The translations under genes were made by a program, and so were the position numbers. Source: Unio delphinus (lineage: Eukaryota; Mollusca; Bivalvia; Unionida; Unionidae). Taken from it: a stretch of 64,000 nt of DNA. Each line of letters opens with the position of its first letter. The stretch's first letter is position 1. The stretch lies in contig JAQISU010000246.1 in the NCBI GenBank assembly GCA_029339505.1, positions 2,134,501-2,198,500 on the forward strand, in the 5' to 3' direction. Positions 9,821 through 21,431 of the stretch are shown here, in pieces. Below the pieces are notes generated by a model. The model made no database searches. It was given only the letters and a program-made list of their open reading frames with translations, and was not told the origin of the DNA.

Positions 9821-12655
9821 TCAACTCCCCTTATTGACATTGTCGCTCTGTCTCTTAATATACAACTTGAGCATATTCGCATGGAATGTTTTTACACTAC
9901 CGTCCATGTCAATTTTATAGTCCATGTCACCTTTTACTTCTTTAACTTCATATGGACCTTTCCACTGGACTAATAACTTATTCGAACTCGTTGGAAGAAG
10001 CAATAGCACCTGATCTCCCACAAGAAATTTCCTGTTACGCGCTCTGCGGTTATAATACTTGGCATATCTGCGCCCCGATTTAATCAATTCGTCACGTGCC
10101 ATCTGGCATGTACTCTCAAGTTTGTTTCTTAGATCTAACACGTACTGGTAAGTCGTTTTTATTTCCTCGTTCGCGACATCACCAGTCCATAGTTCGCGTA
10201 GTATCCGCATCGGGCCTCGAACTGTTCTACCATACAACAGTTCAAAGGGCGAGAACCCTAAACTTTCCTGCGGTACTTCACGGTACGCGAAAAGAACAGC
10301 GTTTAAATAACGGTCCCAGTCTTGCGGACGTTCCACGCACATCTTCCGTAGCATGCTTTTCAGGGTACCATTAAACTTCTCTACCAGTCCATTGCACATC
10401 GGATGGTATGGGGTAGTGTTTAGCTGTTTGATGGATAACAGCCTACTTATTTCACCCATGAGGTCAGAGGTGAATTGGGCACCACAATCAGTGAGGATTT
10501 CCTCTGGCACCCCTACCCTACTGAAGATATCAACTAATGCTTCAGCTACCCTTTCCGTTTCAATAGTTGGTAACGCTACAGCTTCGGGGTATCTGGTTGC
10601 GTAATCAACCAGAGTAAGTATGTACCGATTCTTTCTTTCGGTAACCGGGTGTATTGGTCCTACAATATCTACTGCCACTCTTTTAAACGGTGTATCTATT
10701 AATGGCATTTGTCCTAAGGGCACCCTTGTGACCCTTCCCTTACAAACCTTTTTCTGACATACGTCGCACGACCTACAGAACCGTGTGACATCGCCATTAA
10801 CACCGGGACAGTAGAATTCAGCGACTACCCTGCTAGTGGTCTTAGCCTTACCTAGGTGTCCTGCCATGCTAGACTCATGCGCCACCCTAAGTACTTGAGA
10901 TCTATATCTCTGGGGTACGAACACTTGCCAATACTTTTTACCCTCCCGAGCGCTAAACTCCCTATGAATTAATCCGTTCTTGCGGACGAATCTAGAGCTA
11001 CCCCCACGCTTGCAATGTTTAATCGCGCCGGACGTGATTTTCTCAACAATTGTTCTGATGGATTCATCACGCTCTTGCTCTTGTTTGAAATCATCACGGG
11101 AAATTCCTGATATCGATTCAGGGACTATTAATTTATGAAACGCGGATTTCTCTCGCCGTGTTTGCGCTCGCGTTTCCACTGCCTGGGCCAAAGGTATTTT
11201 AAAATCGGCCATGGTTGGAAGACGGGAACCTTCAACATTACCGATCGTCAGATCGTAAATAGGATTGTCCATACAAAGGGCATCAACAGTTCCCGTTAAG
11301 AAAAGTGTTTTTACTGTGATCCTTGCTACGGGAATGCGACCCATCGTCTGATCAAGTAACATACATGGGGATTCCCACCCGAGCATTTGGTTATCCTGCA
11401 CGAGACTACGTTTGATCACTACGCCCGTACAACCAGTGTCACGCAATACCACGACTTCTCGACCGTTGACAAACCCTCTCGCGGTTGGTACACGCGCTTC
11501 AGGAAATAAACACGTGCCAAGTGAATGAATACAAGGTTCTACATGTACGTTGTTATCGGATATACCTTTACTTTGTATAGCCACTGCTACCTTATGTATA
11601 AGTGCCTTTCTTTTAGGACAGTCTTTTTGAACATGACCCAATGCATTACACAAGAAACACCGCACACGCTGAAAAACTGGATTCCCAACTGACCTTTTTA
11701 CCTCAGCTGATTTTACAGGCTCCCTAGGCATAGGTCTTACAGACTGGTTTCCAGACTTAAAATCTTTTAAAACCACGTTCTGGGTTCCCCCATGAGCTTC
11801 GGCAAATAAATCGGCTTGCTTAGCCATATCTTTTACGTTTGTGAAGACTTTCTCCTTCAGAAATTGATCTAATTCTCGCCCAACTGTATTAAATAATTGA
11901 TCTCTGAGCAAGAAATCAGTCAACCCTTCAAACGTTTTCACCGCTTTGCCGCATTCAATCCACCGCTCAAAATAGTTCGCAATTCTGACGGTGAACTGAC
12001 CAAAGGTTTCTCCCTTATCGGGCTTGCTATACCTGAACTTTTTTCGAAAACCTTGTTCAGTGAGCTCGTACCTTTTGAGAAGTGCTTCCTTTAGGACGTC
12101 GTACTTAAACACATCGTCCCTAGGAAGTCGCGAGTATACATCCAGTGCTTTACCTTTTAATAAAGCACTCAGATGCAGCGCCCAGTCATTTTGACTCCAC
12201 TTCTGGTTTTCGGCATACCGCTCAAACCGATGAAGATAACTATCTATGTTATCTTTTTCATCGTCAAAGGGAGGTAATTTGGGGCCCCTTAATTTGCTAA
12301 AGGCAGAATCGTGTTCTCTTCCAGATGTCGCTAATTCTACCTTACGCTCATGATCCCGTTGCTTTGCTTTTTCATCTAACTCTATTCGCTTTTGCTCCGC
12401 TTCCATTTCCCATCCTATCCTGTCCTTTTCGGCCTGCTTCTCTAATTCTATCTTTTCCCTCTCAAAGGCCCATTTCCTATCTTCGGATTCCCTTTCTAAT
12501 TCCCGTTTCCTTTCATCAGATTCCCTTTCTAATTCCCTTGACCTTACCCTTTCTTCCCTTTCCCGGGCTTGTTCTTCTTGAATAAATTTCCTTAGACTTT
12601 CACCTTCATACCCAAATTCTTTGCCTAAGGCAACCAAGTCCTTAAGGGATGACAT
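9821..12655 (-). CDS. Gag-protease-integrase polyprotein lacking RT/RNase H (944 aa)
   Basis: This intact ORF starts at the ATG at 12655 (MSSLKDLVALGKE); the longer frame uses no ATG. Order: charged coiled coil (about residues 15-115), gag capsid-type domain (about 130-300), CCHC knuckle CFLCNALGHVQKDC, aspartic protease core VVLRDTGCTGVV, then directly the integrase zinc domain (HESSMAGHLGKA, CRSCDVCQKK), the integrase core with Asp in AVDIVGPIH and ILTDCGAQFT and Glu in LVEKFNGTLK, and a GPY/F-like C-terminal module (VQWKGPYEV). Gypsy proteins normally have RT and RNase H between protease and integrase. Gmr1-like elements place them after integrase, so the simplest reading is a 3' deletion in a Gmr1-like element. 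Mobilisation would need RT in trans. Confidence 0.9.
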   Translation of the reverse strand: MSSLKDLVALGKEFGYEGESLRKFIQEEQAREREERVRSRELERESDERKRELERESEDRKWAFEREKIELEKQAEKDRIGWEMEAEQKRIELDEKAKQRDHERKVELATSGREHDSAFSKLRGPKLPPFDDEKDNIDSYLHRFERYAENQKWSQNDWALHLSALLKGKALDVYSRLPRDDVFKYDVLKEALLKRYELTEQGFRKKFRYSKPDKGETFGQFTVRIANYFERWIECGKAVKTFEGLTDFLLRDQLFNTVGRELDQFLKEKVFTNVKDMAKQADLFAEAHGGTQNVVLKDFKSGNQSVRPMPREPVKSAEVKRSVGNPVFQRVRCFLCNALGHVQKDCPKRKALIHKVAVAIQSKGISDNNVHVEPCIHSLGTCLFPEARVPTARGFVNGREVVVLRDTGCTGVVIKRSLVQDNQMLGWESPCMLLDQTMGRIPVARITVKTLFLTGTVDALCMDNPIYDLTIGNVEGSRLPTMADFKIPLAQAVETRAQTRREKSAFHKLIVPESISGISRDDFKQEQERDESIRTIVEKITSGAIKHCKRGGSSRFVRKNGLIHREFSAREGKKYWQVFVPQRYRSQVLRVAHESSMAGHLGKAKTTSRVVAEFYCPGVNGDVTRFCRSCDVCQKKVCKGRVTRVPLGQMPLIDTPFKRVAVDIVGPIHPVTERKNRYILTLVDYATRYPEAVALPTIETERVAEALVDIFSRVGVPEEILTDCGAQFTSDLMGEISRLLSIKQLNTTPYHPMCNGLVEKFNGTLKSMLRKMCVERPQDWDRYLNAVLFAYREVPQESLGFSPFELLYGRTVRGPMRILRELWTGDVANEEIKTTYQYVLDLRNKLESTCQMARDELIKSGRRYAKYYNRRARNRKFLVGDQVLLLLPTSSNKLLVQWKGPYEVKEVKGDMDYKIDMDGSVKTFHANMLKLYIKRQSDNVNKGS

Positions 12656-12856
12656 GACAATGACAATTGTAATATGAATATAGATATATAACCAAACCAA
12701 TACTTTGAACACGTTTATACTGGACTCACGGACCTAGGTAAACTAGACAAAAATAAACTCCAACTAGAGTATTATCTTAACAGAAGATCACGCTCAAATA
12801 TAAACATTAAATGTATACCTTCACAAAAATGATTGACAGTTCACTTAATCCAACGA

Positions 12857-12873
12857 TCCCACTTCTGACACCA
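12857..12873 (-). promoter_or_regulatory. tRNA-Leu-type primer-binding site
   Basis: The minus strand reads TGGTGTCAGAAGTGGGA, complementary to the 3' end of animal tRNA-Leu including CCA. It lies one base from the 5' LTR end at 12875. Confidence 0.85.
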
Positions 12874-12874
12874 T

Positions 12875-14479
12875 TGTAACAGAATTGTTACCGAGAGGAG
12901 GGTGGACTAAATGAACAATACAAACACAATTTGTGAAAGAAAATATAAATTTATGTAATAAATTATAAATGAAAAAAAATACAGATGTAACAACACAATA
13001 ATTCATGCACTCAACCCACAATTAAACTCACAATCATTCACAATACATGAACAAATTAAATAACAATACAAAAGGAATCACAAATGTAAAGGGATCTTTT
13101 GGATTATACACAGATCCAAGAATCCTTTACGAAAGTTAAATAAATGCAAGTATGATTTACGAAAAAAATAAACACAAACGACAAACTATCTATCGCACGA
13201 TGGATTGCGATAACTAGCACGATCATATACTTGTATTCAATCAAGTTGCTAGCTTTTATTGATATCTATGTGATCACTTGAAATATTATTGCGATCTGAC
13301 ATAAACATGCAAATACAACAATGTATTAAATTATATCACAATTTCAATACACCTATGTGTCTCCCCTGTATAACCGCACGATTCAGCAACAGTTGAATCG
13401 TCTCCCAGTTTCCCCGAGAACCGAGGGTTGACCAATACTATTATCGGACGTTTCCCTACACGGATCCACCACAGTTATACGTTCAGACAGCATACAACAT
13501 CTACCAGAACCAACGGTTCCTCACTCCCCTAGATGTCGACCCGGACGTTTTACAACTCTAAGACAGCTCCGACACTCGGACTTCTAGCTTTCCGGATATT
13601 TACATGTTACACAGATGTTGACGAACAGACAGTTCGACACACAGACAGATACTTCAATTCCGTTTGCACAAATTAACGGCACAAGCACATTCAGATATTT
13701 ATACAGAGATGTTCCAGAACAAACAATAGATGTCCCACAACAAATCAGACGATATCAAAGACGTTTATCAAAAGATGGTATCAGATGTGTTAACAGCTAC
13801 GGTATCAACGATGTTATTAGCAGCTACGGTATCAGATACATTGTAACAACTACGTTAGCAGCTACGGTATCAGAGACGGTATCAACGATGTTATTAGATG
13901 CGCTATCAGTGATGTACTTCTACGGTATCAACGACGGAATCAACGACGGAATCAACGACGGAATCAGCTATAATAAACAAAACCAGACTAATAATAGTTG
14001 TCTCAAAAATAATCTAAGCCGTAGATTACGATATTGTATTTAAAGTCTAAAAGTGACTAGTAATTCCAAATATTCCACGTTTAATTGCAATAAAAGCATC
14101 ATTATACGAAATGATAATCTGAATAAAATTCACAATAAAACGAAATGTAAATTTAACACTCACCCCTTTGGCTGGAGATTTGCAAGACGAGGTTATCTAT
14201 CCTTCGATTAGATATTTTGGTTCCCGTAAATAATAATGAGAAATCCTTCGCCTTATATACTCTCAATAGGTGAACATAAATCACATCGAGCTTGCCATGC
14301 ACCACGTAAAACGAGTATTTCGGATTTCATGTAAATTACAAATTGGCACATGCAAATCGTTACACGCCACTTAATCACCCCAGGTAATGCGTGTACGACG
14401 AAATCAAGAAAATGGTGAGTTTCGTTTGCAATTCAAGTACAACAAAAATCAGTTCAAATTTTCGCCTAATTCTGTGACA
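12875..14479 (-). repeat. 5' LTR (relative to element transcription)
   Basis: This 1,605-bp repeat matches 8037-9637 almost perfectly, with the same terminal bases. It is flanked on the outside by ATGTG (14480-14484), the partner of 8032-8036. Confidence 0.95.
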
Positions 14480-14722
14480 ATGTGTCATTGGTGCAGCCAT
14501 TGCTAATTTGAGTTTGCAACAAGGAGACAGGCAATTGTGGACCATTTTACTCAGCAGCTGAATCAGTTATCTTCTTCCCAATCCTTCCCTGAAATATTCT
14601 TACAATGGGAGTCATACGTCAAACGTTAGTCATTCTCCTGACAGTCACCCTTCCAATCACAATCCTCTTTCAGACACTCCTTTAACCTCGAGTGACTCCT
14701 CAGACAGAAAAACGTTGGAATT

Positions 14723-15654
14723 ATGAACAGCACTATTAACTAATTTTACTTAACGTTACCCAGTGACTGTTCCATGGAGGTGTTTCCTAACAACACGTTG
14801 TGCTGTTACACGGCTAAATTACCTCAAGCCGAGCATTTGGATCAAGATGCTCATTGGCAAGAGGCTTTAGTGGAAATTATGCACCCGACAAAAATCAAAA
14901 ACATCGTCGAACGTGAAAATACTTTTTCAGTAGAAGTGTATTACCCGACATTGAAAAAATTCTTAAACGAGCGATACAAAATCCTTTCCGGTGAGGCAAT
15001 AATAAAAGAGCAGAAAGCCATAACTAATCTGGCTACCTATCATTTCAAGATTCCTTCAGGCTATTATTTTCATGGTCAACATTTAGTGACTACGATTGCA
15101 ACCAAGTACAATACTTTGTTTGGTAAACCCCTGGACAAATCTGGAAAAATTGTTACCTTGGAGTACCATAAAGTGGCTCGTCGCGTCATGATTAAATTTT
15201 CAGACAACAAAATGATAGTCATTACCTTTTGTCCTGAATTGTATGATATTTTGGGTGGAGACCATAGATTGGTCATAAAGAAAAATGAAATACCAGCCAT
15301 AACCAGTAACTCGGATTTTATAAAATATTGTCGATTCCCTATAGAAATGAACAAAGGACTCAACTTGTTGTTTGTGTACTCCGATGTGGTGGAGTACAAC
15401 ATGGTAGGATACACCTCTGTACCGTTACTGCGTTTCATTCCTTTCAAAGTGGATTCTGTCGCCGCTGACGAGGAAGGTGGAAATACCTATCACGTTCACC
15501 GCGAATTTGTACATCCTCATTATTTGCCACCAGTAAGTCGTATTTCGACAGTGTCAACATTACTATAAAAGGAGAACTGCGACAAAATATTCCATTTACC
15601 AAAGGGAAAGTCACAGTGAAACTCCATTTTCAAAAACGATTCTCGAACAACTGA
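14723..15654 (+). pseudogene. Polinton penton-type minor capsid protein remnant (element B)
   Basis: Homologous along its length to element C 53426-54367. The original ATG is followed after a few codons by TAA (ATTAACTAA). The frame re-opens at 14774 (MEVFPNNTLCCYT) and stays open for 264 codons until a one-base shift near 15525 in the conserved HPHYLP region. Several short in-frame deletions relative to C lie around 14950-15020. It is decayed but well preserved, consistent with past selection followed by loss. Confidence 0.9.
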
Positions 15655-15661
15655 AAAAGTG

Positions 15662-16101
15662 ATGTATCCTGTGTACCAAGGAGTCACTCGACAACGAGGA
15701 CATGGTTTAGGAGATATGTTTAAATCAGTTTTTCGTTCCTTGGTCCCTGTTTTGAAACCGATGATGACACGAGTATTGCACGCCTTAAAAGATGCCGCAT
15801 TGACTCACGGCAAAGATTTTCTTCACAATGTCCTCATTGACCAACAAAACCCAAAAGGAGATTTTTTGAGGGCAGGCAAAAATGTCTTGCTTCAAACGTG
15901 TAAAGAGATTTGGGTCGACGAGAAAGTCCTATAAATGCCCTGAACGGTACCGAGTCTGGTATTCCTGCTTCCCTGAGGACACAGCAGGGGCAAGGCATAA
16001 AGCGTCGACGAAGGCACCCTTCCAAAAGTCTCCGTACCTCTAAAGCTAGAAAGACAAAGAAAAAGAGAACCGCTCGAGACTTAGACATTTTTGATTATTA
16101 A
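15662..16101 (+). pseudogene. pVI-like small structural protein remnant (element B)
   Basis: The ATG at 15662 begins MYPVYQGVTRQRGHGLGDMF, matching element C 54375-54815. A frameshift near 15905 (in the GKEI-LGRRESP region) ends the frame early; the basic C-terminal tail (KRRRRHPSKS) continues in the next frame to a TAA at 16099. Confidence 0.85.
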
Positions 16102-16232
16102 AAGTAAAAACATAGAGACTGAGAGAAAAAAATGATGCACCAAGAATATTATGCCTGTTCCAAGTCGGAACTAGATCTCTTTGCCATGCCACCCACGATG
16201 ATGACCATGCAATAGGCCCAATGGATAGAATT

Positions 16233-17942
16233 GAAACAATCCTGACTACTTGTCAACTTATAATTTTATAAAGTGCAATTGCAAATTTCATTAATGTTTG
16301 AGGGAATTTATAATCTTCTTTCATTGTTTACATTCCCTTCGTGTTGTAAAGTTTTGCCTGTTTCCAATGCAAATAATAGTAACTGTGGTAACAGTTTTTT
16401 ATATATGACCATTGTACAAACAAAGGTAATCTGATACAATATGTCAATCATATAACAATTATTTGTTTAAATATTAATCATCTGGGTAAAAATTTTTGAA
16501 GCCCAGAGTGTACATGATATGATTGTAAGTTGTTATTACTTACCGTCTATTTTGAGAGAGAAAGAAGTAAATTGTATCCATTTTTCTCTCCAGAATTAAG
16601 GTAATACTCATTTAAGTTCATAAGTATCGCCAACATTATGAAACTGTTCATCATAAATGTGAATCTTTGTATTACTTATTGTGAAATAATTGTTATCTTT
16701 GTCGTTTGAAATCAGGCGCCATGTTTACTACTGTGTATATTGGGCGCTCGGCTTTCCACTAGGAGGCCTCAAGTTAATCTTTCCGAATTCTTCCATATAC
16801 AGTCATTTTCGTGGAAACATTGTCGTGAATATCCCGAGTGTGTTCACAAAACCTATAAATATTGGTGTGATCCGCCATTTTGGCAGTTGTGGTTCTGCTG
16901 GACTCCAGTAAAGGTCTCAAGATCAAACAAACAGAACAAAATTTTCTAGTCATCCCATCTGATAATTTCAAGCATTAATAGCAAGGTATACTGCTTACTA
17001 CCGACATCTTAAATTTAGTACTCATAATGAGTACTATATTGTTTCTCTGATATTGTTTCACGTTATTAACTTGTTATATTAAATGAAAGTCCCCATAAAG
17101 TGATTAGGCTGACGACACCCTGTCACTGTGTTGTCATCAATACAGCCGTCTGCTATCCATTGGAAATTGAGTATTCGGATTGGCACTATCGAAGTTCCTA
17201 CTCAATTACATGTACCATTCTGAGATATAAAATTCCCATCCAATTTATAGTAGTTGTGTCGTTTCGATGGCGAAATAATATACCCGACACAACGACACAC
17301 TTTGTTGTCACAAAACGACACACATTGTCGCATTCAATTCAAGCGCACACTATTGACATCCGGTTGCACAAAACTGTGTCGCTCAAAACGACAAACTGTG
17401 TCTCAGTCGAGAATGCGACACACTTAACATCCGGTTCCAGACTGTGCCTCTAACACATTTACCATTGTACTATAAACACAAACCCGGGTCTGGTTCCGAA
17501 CGTTGATTGGATGCACAAATATCAATACCACTTCGGTACGTCATACAAACACATTTTGAGACATACTAACTTATTTTTGTTTTTGTGTGGGTACAAGATT
17601 TATTTGGGACAAAGGGAACATTGATGCTGAATTTTCTTACATGCAATATACCACTGAAACTAGTATTTTAATAAGCTTTATCAAAACAAATGTTCTGGAA
17701 ATTAGTAAATATTATATTTCAGCATTTTGTGGGCAAACATATACAATCCTGGAAGTCATATAATAAACTGTGTTGACTATTTATATTTGTTTTCTTTTGT
17801 GTGTTTATTATCTAAATAGGACCATTGTGGTGAACACACCATTTATTGACACTACAATTCACTGGAGAGATCAAGTAACTGAAAAAGACGTGAGTTGTCC
17901 ATCTATTCCATTTTATTTGACCTTGACCCCTTGGCACGTATC
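16233..17942. mobile_element. 1,710-bp unclassified insertion in the capsid pseudogene
   Basis: Comparison with intact element C shows these bases are inserted, flanked by 6-bp direct repeats AGAATT (16227-16232, 17943-17948). No convincing ORF, terminal inverted repeat or poly-A tail is visible. Around 17260-17440 there is a cluster of ACGACACA/GTGTCG motifs. A non-autonomous transposon is likely but the family is unknown. Confidence 0.6.
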
Positions 17943-18448
17943 AGAATTTCATCCCGTCTCCTCTTTGACGGATTTAGCTCCCATAGGGTTTGAAATAAAA
18001 GAACAACCCGAAGATTACATCGATCTAAACAACAGTTACTTGTATTTGAAAGTGAAAGTGGCCCAAACGGCGGACAACAACGTTGTAGTAGACGCGAACA
18101 AAGTGGCTCCCTTCAACAATTTCATGCATTCCTTGTTCGGCAATGTGGATTTGTACATGAATAACAAACTGGTCAGCAGTAGCATGGAAACCTACCCTTA
18201 CCGAGCGTACCTCGAAAATCTCTTGACGTATGGAAAAGAAGCCAAGAACACTCATTTAGATGCTTGCGTGTTATGGAAACCTGACACCGCCAATAAGTTT
18301 GAGGACACAGCCATAGCCGCAGAAGCTAACAATTCTCACAATGAGGGTTTTATCGAGCGTCATAAAAAATTGTAGGACGTAGTTTAGAACTGTTCGATCG
18401 TTTGCATTTGGACATGTGGTTTCAAGAGAAGCATTTGCTGAACGGAGT

Positions 18449-19082
18449 ATATTGTAATAAATTTGGAGTAAGTGTTAGTGAATTTGAACCATGCTTGGGT
18501 CGTTAGTAGTGATTTTGGGTACAAGCCGAATGACTGTCCCTTTCGATAACATAGTCCATATTAAAATTCAGTGGTGTATACAAGTAGTGTGATTGTAAAG
18601 GCAGCATTTATGGTTGGAAATCAGTAAATTATAGAATGGAATCAATAAGTTGGAACTTGGTAGGTACCGTTTATGTGGCCATAGTGGAAAATTGGCGTAT
18701 GTATATGAGTGTGATACGCCGGAAATTCTGTGGATGGACTGGCCTAGGGTCGCGCAGTTAAATATTTCCCAGTTAGTAAGGGAATACTGGTGTAATTTCT
18801 ATGGCATGACAAGCTATCGGTACGGAAAACGGATGATAATGAAGAAAAACCATGTAAAGGTGCAGTTAATGGACGTTTGGGCAAGTTGTCTCCTCTGGGT
18901 CGCCCATTGATTACAGCAAAGATTAATAATTATAGCAGACACGTCTTTCTTTCCATTTTACAACTCAAGTTGTATGGAAGTCTTTGGAAATTTGGGGAAA
19001 ACATATGACTTCCAGCGTGACTCGCGCCAGGGTTTTGACACCGCTCGGTCAAGTGAATACCCCTGTGCTTGTAACAATATAT
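18449..19082. mobile_element. About 630-bp small insertion in the capsid pseudogene, MITE-like
   Basis: The insertion is defined by loss of homology to element C between GGAGT and ATTCGCTTGAG. Its ends are weak inverted repeats (ATATTGTAA at left, TTACAATAT-like at right) next to TAT/ATAT, compatible with a TA-targeting non-autonomous DNA transposon. No coding potential was recognised. Confidence 0.4.
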
Positions 19083-19775
19083 TCGCTTGAGACTGAATCG
19101 TAGCAGTGCTGCTTTCCATTTGATGGCTGATGCCAACGAATACAAAGCCATTATCGAAGAAGCCAGGTTACCTAAAGTGGGAAATGATATCAGTTACACT
19201 TTGAGCAGAACGACACCCAAGTATCTGATACGACGCGTGGAAGTAAAACCTTTCACCATTGCCACTGGACTCCGATCTAATATCGAAGATCAACTTTTCC
19301 AAGGACAGTTACCCAAACGTTTATTCATTGGTATCGTCAGCAATGCAGACCTCAACGGTGCACACAATCGAAATCCTTTCGAGTTTAAGCACTGCTGAGT
19401 ATCCAAAATCGAAGTCAGTCGCGATGTCAAAACTTTGTGTACCCGACCCTTCGAACCCAACTTTGGCGCGCAGAAGAATTACTTGAGGTCGTACTTGTCG
19501 CTGTACGAAGCCACAGGACAGTTAGGAACCAACACCAGTCACGGCGGTTCCTACGAAGACTATGCAGGAGGTTACACTTTGTGGGCTTTTGATTTCACTC
19601 CAGACCAAGGCAGCGACGAGGGACATTTCCATCTTATAAAATCTGGGCAACTGCGTGTGGAACTTCAGTTTGCAAGAGCTCTTACTGAAACGGTGAATGT
19701 CATTCTGTATGCCGAATTCGATAATACCATAGAAATCAACAGTTTGAGAGAAGTCATTCTAGACTATTAAACACT

Positions 19776-20276
19776 ATGGAAAACTCTTATCCCTCTTTGA
19801 ATAGTGGAGAATAAATGGAAATGGAATGGGAGGTTACAGAGAAAACAAACCCCCAAGACCAAAAAGAAGAAGTAGCGATTTTTCAGTCCAGATGGCCAGA
19901 ACAGGAACAACAGTTAGTCACCTGTTTTGCCAAACACTTGGAAGATAAAATGAGGGACATGATTAAAAAAGATTGTTATGGATGTCAAATCGATCATCCC
20001 AGTCAAATTCAACACGATAAATGTATGATGATGAGTCAAGAAGAAAAATTGGACGATTATCTGAACGAAGCTTGGAGTCTCATCTCAGAAGAAGCCGTGT
20101 TACTTCAGGGGTATAAAGACTCGTGGGACCATTCCTCTCCTCCATTGTTTGCTCGAGAAATTGATCGCATCGATGCTCTCTTGGCCAAGAGTAATTAGAC
20201 GAAGCAAACAAAGTTACTTGACAGACCTTTTCAAGCAAAAAGTCTGGATCGAATTGATGAATTATCATCATCTGTG
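19776..20276 (+). pseudogene. Conserved Polinton zinc protein remnant (element B)
   Basis: Matches element C 56189-56689. The ATG at 19776 is followed by a TAA in the early part (SGE-stop-MEMEWEV). An open piece from 19815 retains CYGCQIDHPSQIQHDKC, the conserved Cys/His cluster. A TAG near 20196 ends it prematurely, and small deletions shift the C-terminus. Confidence 0.85.
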
Positions 20277-20308
20277 AAGAAAGGAAAAAAAAAATAAGAC
20301 TACAAAAA

Positions 20309-20870
20309 ATGGATACATGGGAACTTTATAATCTTTTGAACCGTAGTTCGTACACTGCTTCTTGGAATCCTGTCGTGTGTGGTAAAGGTGAATTACCTCA
20401 TCGCAAACCTCAAGAGAATCAAGCTTATGTCATAAACACAGATGACAGTCATCTTCCAGGAACTCACTGGGTAGCTGTCAACTTTCATCAAGAGGGTTGT
20501 ATGGAGTATTTTGATTCGTATGGATTACCCCCTTTAAAAGATGATATCATTGACTTTATGAGAAGAAATGCCCATTCGACACGATTCAATATTGTGAAAT
20601 TACAAGGCACAGATTCTATGGTGTGTGGACAATATTGTGTCTATCATCTGCATCATCGCAGTCTTGGATATTCTTTAGAACATTTAGTGACTTCTTTTGA
20701 TCGTCATTCGTCTCAAAACGATCACAAAGTAGATCGATGTGTGACCATTATGGCAAACTGTTGTCTTTAGCTACGAAACGTAGTTTACATCAATGGCCCA
20801 ATGACCTCCAACAATGGAAATCTCAATTTAATTCACAACGTTGTCAACCATGTTAAAGATAATGTATTGG
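20309..20870 (+). pseudogene. Adenain-like cysteine protease remnant (element B)
   Basis: Open for 153 codons from the ATG at 20309. It retains the catalytic His (GTHWVAV), Asp (EYFDSYG), Gln and Cys (MVCGQYC) seen in element C. A small deletion near 20735 (VDRWFCDH region) shifts the frame and truncates the C-terminus. The catalytic domain itself is otherwise unbroken. Confidence 0.85.
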
Positions 20871-21005
20871 TGTTATTAAAGAAAAAAATGCTTGTTATTT
20901 GAAAAAATGTTTGTTAGTTGATAAAAATTGTTTTTGTGAGTTTTTCTGTTATTTGAATAAAAATGCAGTTTTGAAACCAATGCGTCTGTCGTTTGATTTA
21001 CATTT
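20865..21005 (+). repeat. TTTGTTATTTGAA repeat tract downstream of the protease remnant
   Basis: This is the counterpart of the tract at 57300-57430 in element C: several copies of a TGTTTGTTA(T/G)TTGAAA motif about 22 bp apart, followed by AATAAAAATG. It is probably the 3' flank of the late gene block. Confidence 0.7.
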
Positions 21006-21086
21006 TTATTAATATAGATGCTCTTTGACTTCTTTCTGTCCCTCACATCAAACTATCCAAACATTTCCAACCCTAAACCATAGAAG

Positions 21087-21120
21087 GGTGTTTTCTATCG
21101 CGTCCGCGCTTGAACCATAT
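21087..21120 (+). promoter_or_regulatory. Arm-gene promoter box and TATA (element B copy)
   Basis: GGTGTTTTCTATCGCGTCCG followed by CGCTTGAACCATATAAAG is the same box and TATA arrangement found three times in element C, with two substitutions in the box. Conservation in the decayed copy shows the box predates the two copies' separation. Confidence 0.75.
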
Positions 21121-21177
21121 AAAGCAATGGAAGTCTCTTGTCTGGCCAACCATTGTCTGACTCATCCTCTTACGAAG

Positions 21178-21374
21178 ATGTGTTCAAGACCAGCTAAGCA
21201 GAACAAAGCTTACGTCACCCTGCATCGTATCAGACACAATCTGATGCCTAAGCCTGAAGAGACAGAGAATGTTAGAATGCTACAAGTAACGGTAGAACTC
21301 ATAGAAGAACTCTTCAGAGAGGAAATTTAAAAACACAAAGAAGAATGGACTGAGAAGTATAGACTTCAGAAGCA

Positions 21375-21431
<57 letters not shown>

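Larger units (their letters stand above)
8037..14479 (-). mobile_element. Young Ty3/gypsy-class LTR retrotransposon without reverse transcriptase
   Basis: The element is 6,443 bp, bounded by 1,601- and 1,605-bp LTRs that begin TGTAACAGAATT and end AATTCTGTGACA, with 12-bp near-perfect inverted ends. It is flanked by the 5-bp target duplication ATGTG. A tRNA-Leu-type primer-binding site (12857-12873) and a purine tract (9641-9650) place transcription on the minus strand. The only internal gene is a gag-protease-integrase ORF. The remaining internal space is about 180 bp on the 3' side and about 220 bp on the 5' side, so no reverse transcriptase or RNase H exists in this copy. The integrase-before-RT order implied resembles Gmr1-like elements. 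LTRs differ at only a handful of positions, so insertion is recent. Confidence 0.9.
7883..14726 (+). pseudogene. Polinton two-helix membrane protein, split by the LTR retrotransposon
   Basis: The ATG at 7883 starts the same protein as element C 53010-53429. After about 150 bp the gene is interrupted at 8037 by the 6.44-kb LTR element and resumes at 14485. The 5-bp sequence ATGTG (8032-8036 and 14480-14484) is the target duplication. The right part ends in TGA at 14724-14726, overlapping the penton ATG by the ATGA arrangement also present in element C. Small indels also break the frame. Confidence 0.85.
16132..19770 (+). pseudogene. Major capsid protein remnant split by two insertions (element B)
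   Basis: Three collinear pieces match element C 54843-56183: 16132-16232, 17943-18450 and about 19083-19770. A TAG disrupts the first piece near 16213. The first insertion (16233-17942) is flanked by AGAATT on both sides. The second (about 18449-19082) interrupts the segment after YLLNGV. A stop follows RHKK near 18373 and another lies near 19396 (KHC stop), with an extra base near 19470. Double jelly-roll capsid motifs such as FHPVSSLTDLAPIGFE and NNFMHSLFGNVDLYMNN remain clear. Confidence 0.9.

Noticed and set aside
16690..17453. Short plus and minus ORFs in the capsid insertion
   Set aside because: Overlapping in several frames, no recognisable motif or codon pattern.
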